Below the pieces are notes generated by a model. That model saw nothing but the letters and a program-made list of their open reading frames with translations. It was not told where the DNA came from and made no database searches. DNA of 64,000 nt from NCBI RefSeq assembly GCF_003626595.1, contig NZ_RBAK01000011.1, positions 124,001-188,000 of the forward strand. Reading direction: 5' to 3'. The DNA is from Micromonospora endolithica. Its GTDB lineage: Bacteria > Actinomycetota > Actinomycetes > Mycobacteriales > Micromonosporaceae. Every line of letters begins with the position of its first letter. The first letter of the stretch is position 1. Shown piece by piece: positions 60,081 through 64,000 of the stretch. The position numbers and the translations under genes are program-made.

Positions 60081-61055
60081 GTGAGGATCCTCGTCACCGG
60101 CGGCGCCGGGTTCATCGGTTCCGCCCACGTCCGGCGTCTGCTGACCGGCGCCGAGCCGGCGCTCGTCGCGGACGCGGTGACCGTGCTCGACGCGTTCACC
60201 TACGCCGGCACCTCCGGCAGCCTGGACCCCGTCCGGCACGACCCCCGGCTGCGGGTCGTCGTCGGCGACATCCGCGACGACGCCCTGGTCGAGGAGACGG
60301 TGCCCGGCCACGACGTGATCGTCCACCTCGCCGCCGAGTCCCACGTGGACCGGTCCATCACCGGCGCGGCGCCCTTCGTCACCACCAACGTCCTGGGCAC
60401 CCAGACCCTGCTCGACGCGGCCCTGCGGCACGGCGTCCGCCGGTTCGTGCACGTCTCCACCGACGAGGTGTACGGATCGATCGACCACGGCTCGTGGACC
60501 GAGACCGCTCCCCTGGACCCCAGCTCCCCGTACTCGGCCTCCAAGGCCGGCGCCGACCTGCTCGCCCTGGCCTACCACCGCACCCACGGCCTGGACGTGG
60601 TGGTCACCCGGGGAGCGAACACCTACGGCCCGTACCAGCACCCGGAGAAGGTGATCCCGCGCTTCGTCACCAACCTGCTCGACGGCTACGACCTGCCGCT
60701 GTACGGCGACGGCGGCAACGTCCGCGACTGGTTGCACGTCGACGACCACTGCCACGGCATCGCGCTGGCCCAGGCACACGGCCGGCCCGGCGGCGTCTAC
60801 CACCTCGGCGGAGGCGCGGAACTCACCAACCGGGACCTCACCGGCCGGATCCTCGCCGCCTGCGGGGCCGGCTGGGAACGGGTCACCCCGGTCGCCGACC
60901 GCAAGGGACACGACCGGCGCTACTCGCTGGACACCACCACCACCCGGCGGGAACTCGGCTGGGCGCCGCGCGTCGACATCGACACCGGACTCGCCGGGAC
61001 CGTCGAGTGGTATCGCCGGAACCGGTCCTGGTGGGAGCCACTGACCGACCGCTGA
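60081..61055 (+). CDS. dTDP-glucose 4,6-dehydratase-like NAD-dependent epimerase/dehydratase
   Basis: From the GTG at 60081 (RILVTGGAGFIGSAHVRRLL) the product is 324 residues. It has the Rossmann GxxGxxG, the STDEVYGS segment with the catalytic acids of RmlB, and YSASKAGAD (YxxxK). NTYGPYQHPEKVIPRFVTNLL and GNVRDWLHVDDHC are RmlB hallmarks. It removes water from a dTDP-hexose to form the 4-keto-6-deoxy sugar. No other sugar genes are near, and it is opposite in direction to the proteasome genes, so it looks inserted. Confidence 0.9.
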   Translation: MRILVTGGAGFIGSAHVRRLLTGAEPALVADAVTVLDAFTYAGTSGSLDPVRHDPRLRVVVGDIRDDALVEETVPGHDVIVHLAAESHVDRSITGAAPFVTTNVLGTQTLLDAALRHGVRRFVHVSTDEVYGSIDHGSWTETAPLDPSSPYSASKAGADLLALAYHRTHGLDVVVTRGANTYGPYQHPEKVIPRFVTNLLDGYDLPLYGDGGNVRDWLHVDDHCHGIALAQAHGRPGGVYHLGGGAELTNRDLTGRILAACGAGWERVTPVADRKGHDRRYSLDTTTTRRELGWAPRVDIDTGLAGTVEWYRRNRSWWEPLTDR

Positions 61056-61106
61056 GCCGACCCACCGCGGACGCCCGGAACCGGCCCGGACCCCCGCGGC
61101 GACGTC

Positions 61107-61928
61107 TCACGCCTCGGGCTGCTGGCCCTCCAGATCCGCCGAACCCGCCGACGAGGTCGGCTTGTGCGCCTCCTCGGTCGGCGCGCTGGGGGTGTCCGGA
61201 CGCTCCGCCGCCGGCGGGTCGGCGACCGTCTCCCCGTCCAGCAGCGCGGTCAGCGCCGCGCCGGTGATCCGCCGGAACGTCCGCCCCACCCGGCGGCGGT
61301 CCAGGATGGCCACCTCCAGTTGGTTGGCGGCGATGGTGCGGGCGGCGCCGCCCTCGCCGCCGACGGTGCTCAGCGCCTGCACGGCGACCTTCACCGCCTC
61401 CTGGAGCGTCATGTCCGGCCGGTGGTTCGACTTCAGCACGCCGGTGATCGCCTCGGCCTGGCCGCCCATCGCCATCCGGCCCGGCTCGTCGTTGACCGAG
61501 CCGTCGTAGGTCAGCCGGTACAGCTCGTCGTCCTCCGCGCTGGCGCCGACCTGCGCCACGCACATCTCCACCTCGTAGGGCTTCGACTGCTCGGTGAAGA
61601 TCGCCCCGAGGGTCTGCGCGAAGGCGTTGGCCAGGGCCCGCCCGGTCACGTCCCGCCGGTCGTAGCTCAGCCCGTTCAGGTCGGCCATCCGCACGCCCGC
61701 GCGACGCAGGTTCTCGAACTCGTTGTAGCGGCCGACCGCGGCGAAGCCGATCCGGTCGTAGATCTCGCTGACCTTGTGCAACGCGCTGGACAGGTTCTCG
61801 GCGACGAAGAGCACCCCACCGGCGTAGCTCAGGACCACCGCGCTGCGACCCCGGGCGATGCCCTTGCGGGCCAGCTCGGAGCGGTCGCGCATGATCTGCT
61901 CGGGCGAGGCGTAGAACTGCATGGCCAC
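61107..61928 (-). CDS. prcA: Proteasome alpha subunit PrcA
   Basis: The 273-residue protein starts (V)[28 protein letters not shown], the actinobacterial alpha-subunit H0 helix that gates the ring. The usual core follows ([33 protein letters not shown]). The C-terminal 40 residues are Pro/Ser/Thr/Glu-rich. Alpha rings are catalytically inert and dock the Mpa/ARC ATPase. prcB is 52 bp upstream. Confidence 0.97.
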   Translation of the reverse strand: MAMQFYASPEQIMRDRSELARKGIARGRSAVVLSYAGGVLFVAENLSSALHKVSEIYDRIGFAAVGRYNEFENLRRAGVRMADLNGLSYDRRDVTGRALANAFAQTLGAIFTEQSKPYEVEMCVAQVGASAEDDELYRLTYDGSVNDEPGRMAMGGQAEAITGVLKSNHRPDMTLQEAVKVAVQALSTVGGEGGAARTIAANQLEVAILDRRRVGRTFRRITGAALTALLDGETVADPPAAERPDTPSAPTEEAHKPTSSAGSADLEGQQPEA

Positions 61929-61980
61929 GTCGGCGGTTCTCCTTCTTCGGCGGTGCGGGGGACTGCGGTCGGGTGCGGGC

Positions 61981-62820
61981 TCAGCCGCCCGGGTTCTCCA
62001 TCCGGCCGGAGACCACGCCCTCGGCGATGGCCGCCGTCTCGGCGTCGGTCAGCCGGTGGGTGCCCTCCGCGGTCGCGGTCATCACGACCGGGTAGATCTT
62101 CCGGGTCAGGTCCGGCCCGCCGGTCGCGGTGTCGTCGTCGGCCGCGTCGTAGAGCGCCTCGACCGCCAGCCGTACCGCGTCGTCGATGGACAGCCCGGTC
62201 CGGAAGCGCTTCTTCAGCGCCGAGCGGGCGAACAGCGAACCCGAGCCGATCGCGTCGTAACCGGTCTCCTCGTAGGGCCCACCGGTGACGTCGAAGCTGA
62301 AGATGCGCCCGGCCCGCGCCGGGTCGCTCGCCGCCAGGTCGAAGCCGGCGAACAGCGGGATCACCGCGAGGCCCTGCATCGCCGCGCCGAGGTTGCCCCG
62401 GATCATCGACGCCAGCCGGTTGGCCTTGCCGTCGAGCGAGAGCATCGCGCCCTCGATCTTCTCGTAGTGCTCCAGCTCCACCTGGAACAGTCGCATCAGC
62501 TCGATGCCGATGCCGGCCGTGCCGGCGATGCCCACCAGCGAGTAGGCGTCCGCCGGGTGCACCTTCTCGATGTCCCGCTGGGCGATCAGGTTGCCCATGG
62601 TGGCGCGCCGGTCGCCGGCCATCACGACGCCGCCGGCGGCGACGATCGCCACGATGGTGGTCGCGTGCGGCGCCAGGTCGGCGGCCATGCCCGGCGGCAG
62701 CGGCCGGCGGCCGGGCAGCATCTCCGGCGCCACCCTGCTCAGGAAGGTCGTGAAGGAGGACGTCCCCGCGTTGGTGAACACATCTGGTAGACGCCCGGAT
62801 GGATCAAAACCCGCTGCCAC
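61981..62820 (-). CDS. prcB: Proteasome beta subunit PrcB
   Basis: The 279-residue precursor has a 53-residue propeptide ([20 protein letters not shown] and following) ending at LAPHA. Mature protein begins at Thr54 of [23 protein letters not shown], the N-terminal nucleophile. The following lysine/aspartate residues of the active site are in the usual places. Its first 82 bp overlap the end of the upstream endonuclease gene. Confidence 0.96.
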   Translation of the reverse strand: MAAGFDPSGRLPDVFTNAGTSSFTTFLSRVAPEMLPGRRPLPPGMAADLAPHATTIVAIVAAGGVVMAGDRRATMGNLIAQRDIEKVHPADAYSLVGIAGTAGIGIELMRLFQVELEHYEKIEGAMLSLDGKANRLASMIRGNLGAAMQGLAVIPLFAGFDLAASDPARAGRIFSFDVTGGPYEETGYDAIGSGSLFARSALKKRFRTGLSIDDAVRLAVEALYDAADDDTATGGPDLTRKIYPVVMTATAEGTHRLTDAETAAIAEGVVSGRMENPGG

Positions 62821-63425
62821 GTGGTTCCTCTCAGGTACGTGATCGCCCTGGCCAGCCTCGCGGGACTGTCACGGAACTGGCCAAGACCACCGTTGCAGTT
62901 GAAGCAGAGTATCCCGCGCACCCACCCGGTGCGATGATCGTGGTCCAGATGTTGGGGATCTTCACCCCCGCAGATGGCGCACACGCCGTTCTGCTCGGCG
63001 AGGAGCTCGTCGAACTCCTTCTGACCGACGCCGTAGCGCTGTCGTAGGTGGTATTCGCGATTGCCGCCGTACAGCCGTTGCTTGGTCTCGTGGGTCCTGG
63101 CGTTGTGGCAGGGCTTGCAGTACGTGGCGTAGCCCGTGCTATCTGAGCGATTGCGGGGGAAGTCGGCCACCGGCTTGACGGTTCCACAGTCGGCGCAGAA
63201 GCGATGTCCTTCCGGCACTTCTCGCGCGACCCTCACCTCTCGACCCTGCTTCTCCTTCACCCGCTTCGCGTAGCTCGCCTTCGAGCGCACGCCGAAACAC
63301 GGCTTGCAGTAGCTGCCGCGACCGCTCGGACGCTTGCTGCTCGTGCAGAACTCATCGAGCGGCTTCCACTCCCCGCAGTCGCGGCAACGGCGCTGGCCGT
63401 CTTGATCATCCAATGAGCGCGGCAC
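62739..63425 (-). CDS. Endonuclease VII/HNH-type protein between pup and prcB
   Basis: The 228-residue protein has two CxxC-type zinc modules ([14 protein letters not shown] with [19 protein letters not shown] with YCKPC). A C-terminal recombination endonuclease VII motif follows ([39 protein letters not shown]). The frame continues 82 bp into prcB. The gene's base composition is visibly lower in GC (about 62% in a sampled 60 bp) than its neighbours, which suggests it was acquired. Similar proteins occur at this spot in other actinobacteria as I recall. DNA resolution is the family function; a role with the proteasome is unknown. Confidence 0.85.
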   Translation of the reverse strand: MPRSLDDQDGQRRCRDCGEWKPLDEFCTSSKRPSGRGSYCKPCFGVRSKASYAKRVKEKQGREVRVAREVPEGHRFCADCGTVKPVADFPRNRSDSTGYATYCKPCHNARTHETKQRLYGGNREYHLRQRYGVGQKEFDELLAEQNGVCAICGGEDPQHLDHDHRTGWVRGILCFNCNGGLGQFRDSPARLARAITYLRGTTWQRVLIHPGVYQMCSPTRGRPPSRPS

Positions 63426-63446
63426 GTCCGATTCGACCCAAAATGA

Positions 63447-63662
63447 TCATTGACCTCCTTTTTGTACGTAACCTCTCACGAATTCCTCGGCGTTCTCTTC
63501 GAGGACCGAGTCGATCTCGTCGAGCAGGTCGTCGACGTCCTCGGTGATCTCGGCGTGCCGCTCGGCGACCTCCGGGTTCGCCTCGGTGGTGACGTCCTCG
63601 ATCTCCTCGCCCTGCCGGGACTTGCCGGACTGGGACTGCCCGCCGCTGTCACGAGTGGCCAT
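63447..63662 (-). CDS. pup: Prokaryotic ubiquitin-like protein Pup
   Basis: The 71-residue protein is disordered and acidic, with a central helix (AERHAEITEDVDDLLDEIDS) that binds the proteasomal ATPase and the C-terminus VRGYVQKGGQ. It ends in Gly-Gly-Gln, so Dop must first deamidate the glutamine before PafA ligates it. The ATG at 63662 is preceded by GGAGGAGGC. dop is the next gene upstream. Confidence 0.97.
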   Translation of the reverse strand: MATRDSGGQSQSGKSRQGEEIEDVTTEANPEVAERHAEITEDVDDLLDEIDSVLEENAEEFVRGYVQKGGQ

Positions 63663-63717
63663 GACTGCCTCCTCCACGATCGTCTGCGATGAACTTACCT
63701 CGCGGAGGCGACGAAAA

Positions 63718-63751
63718 GCCCGCCGCGCGCCGCTTGCGGCACCCGGCGGGC
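63718..63751 (-). terminator. Intrinsic terminator after dop
   Basis: GCCCGCC (63718-63724) pairs with GGCGGGC (63745-63751), and an inner GCCGC/GCGGC stem fills the loop. On the minus strand the hairpin is followed by TTTTCG. It lies between dop and pup, so pup probably has its own promoter in the remaining 55 bp. Confidence 0.65.
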
Positions 63752-63789
63752 AATCGTGTCCGGCGTACGTCGGGGAAGCGGTCGACGGG

Positions 63790-64000
63790 TCAGCGGCCGG
63801 TCAGGGTCTCCAACAGGTCCTTGGCGCTCTCGCAACGGTCGAACAGGGCACCGACGTGCTTGCGGGTGCCCCGCTCCGGCTCCATCATCGGCACCCGCAC
63901 CAGCGACTCCCGACCCACGTCGAAGATGACCGAGTCCCAGCTCGCGGCGACCACCTCGGAGGCGTACTGGGCCAGGCAGCGACCCCGGAAGTAGGCCCGG
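63790..64000 (-). CDS. dop: Dop (deamidase of Pup), C-terminal part
   Basis: The last 69 codons of a gene entering from the right edge: RAYFRGRCLAQYASEVVAAS, then WDSVIFDVGRESLVRVPMME, then PERGTRKHVGALFDRCESA. This is the C-terminal domain of the Dop/PafA family. With pup and pafA both present in the window, it must be Dop. It hydrolyses the C-terminal Gln of Pup to Glu and removes Pup from substrates. Confidence 0.92.
   Translation of the reverse strand, partial: RAYFRGRCLAQYASEVVAASWDSVIFDVGRESLVRVPMMEPERGTRKHVGALFDRCESAKDLLETLTGR

Noticed and set aside
62799-63047. Rightward frame opposite the endonuclease gene
   Set aside because: The zinc and HNH motifs lie on the minus strand; the plus frame has none.
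1-64000. tRNA/rRNA genes, CRISPR arrays, insertion sequences, integrase or att sites
   Set aside because: No cloverleaf, regularly spaced repeats, transposase motifs or long terminal repeats were seen on reading through; a computed search could still find a degraded one.

Overview
This window is high-GC actinobacterial chromosome, roughly three-quarters G+C by eye. It carries the Pup-proteasome locus (dop, pup, prcB, prcA, pafA, pafB, pafC), tatA/tatC, helY, an Xaa-Pro peptidase, a stand-alone 5'-3' exonuclease, rbpA, fxsA, ppm and lnt. From memory, this backbone runs in much the same order as the Rv2050-Rv2112 interval of Mycobacterium tuberculosis. The accessory genes and style suggest a filamentous actinomycete, most likely Micromonosporaceae. 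The genus is an inference and was not tested.

Layout. 1-11.6 kb: the end of an MFS permease, a zinc-ribbon-like coiled-coil protein, a LysR regulator with two HTH modules, a POT peptide transporter, rbpA behind a SigR-type promoter, fxsA, then separate ppm and lnt genes (a fused pair in M. tuberculosis), and an HxlR regulator divergent from a decayed flavin-oxidase gene and an alpha/beta hydrolase. 12-20.2 kb: a lysine 2,3-aminomutase gene (kamA) divergent from a tightly overlapping operon for 5,6-aminomutase-type lysine catabolism (kdd, amidohydrolase, kamD, kamE, kal, mutL-like reactivase). kce is missing. 20.3-24.4 kb: YnfA, a MerR-family regulator with a small partner gene behind an apparently leaderless 19-bp-spacer promoter, CsbD, a phosphatase, an Lrp regulator, a DUF433 protein and an acyl-CoA dehydrogenase.

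24.6-35.0 kb is the most unusual accessory block. Three overlapping genes encode a vWA-MoxR-associated conflict system: VMAP with an N-terminal effector-associated domain, a MoxR-like AAA+ ATPase with an altered Walker A, and a 1342-residue fusion of a vWA-like domain, an NB-ARC/STAND NTPase and TPRs. On the other strand a HExxH peptide-modifying enzyme is preceded by an unlisted 59-residue peptide that looks like its RiPP substrate. Next to it is an alpha/beta hydrolase with a C-terminal domain resembling an effector-associated domain, a candidate effector. I propose these form one sense-and-respond unit that includes a modified peptide.

35-43.3 kb returns to backbone (pepQ-like, exonuclease, MHYT protein, helY, HAD, lipid kinase). 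43.5-51.2 kb is a complete class III lanthipeptide cluster: LanKC, a 39-residue precursor whose core is almost identical to SapB, a hairpin, two ABC transporter half-proteins and two atypical LuxR-type response regulators. It sits between the helY group and tatC. 51.7-64 kb is the tat/paf/proteasome locus, running mostly leftward. It is interrupted by a leaderless PadR operon, a DUF3866 gene, a nucleotide-sugar dehydratase and a lower-GC endonuclease VII gene between pup and prcB. No tRNA, rRNA, CRISPR array or insertion sequence was seen.
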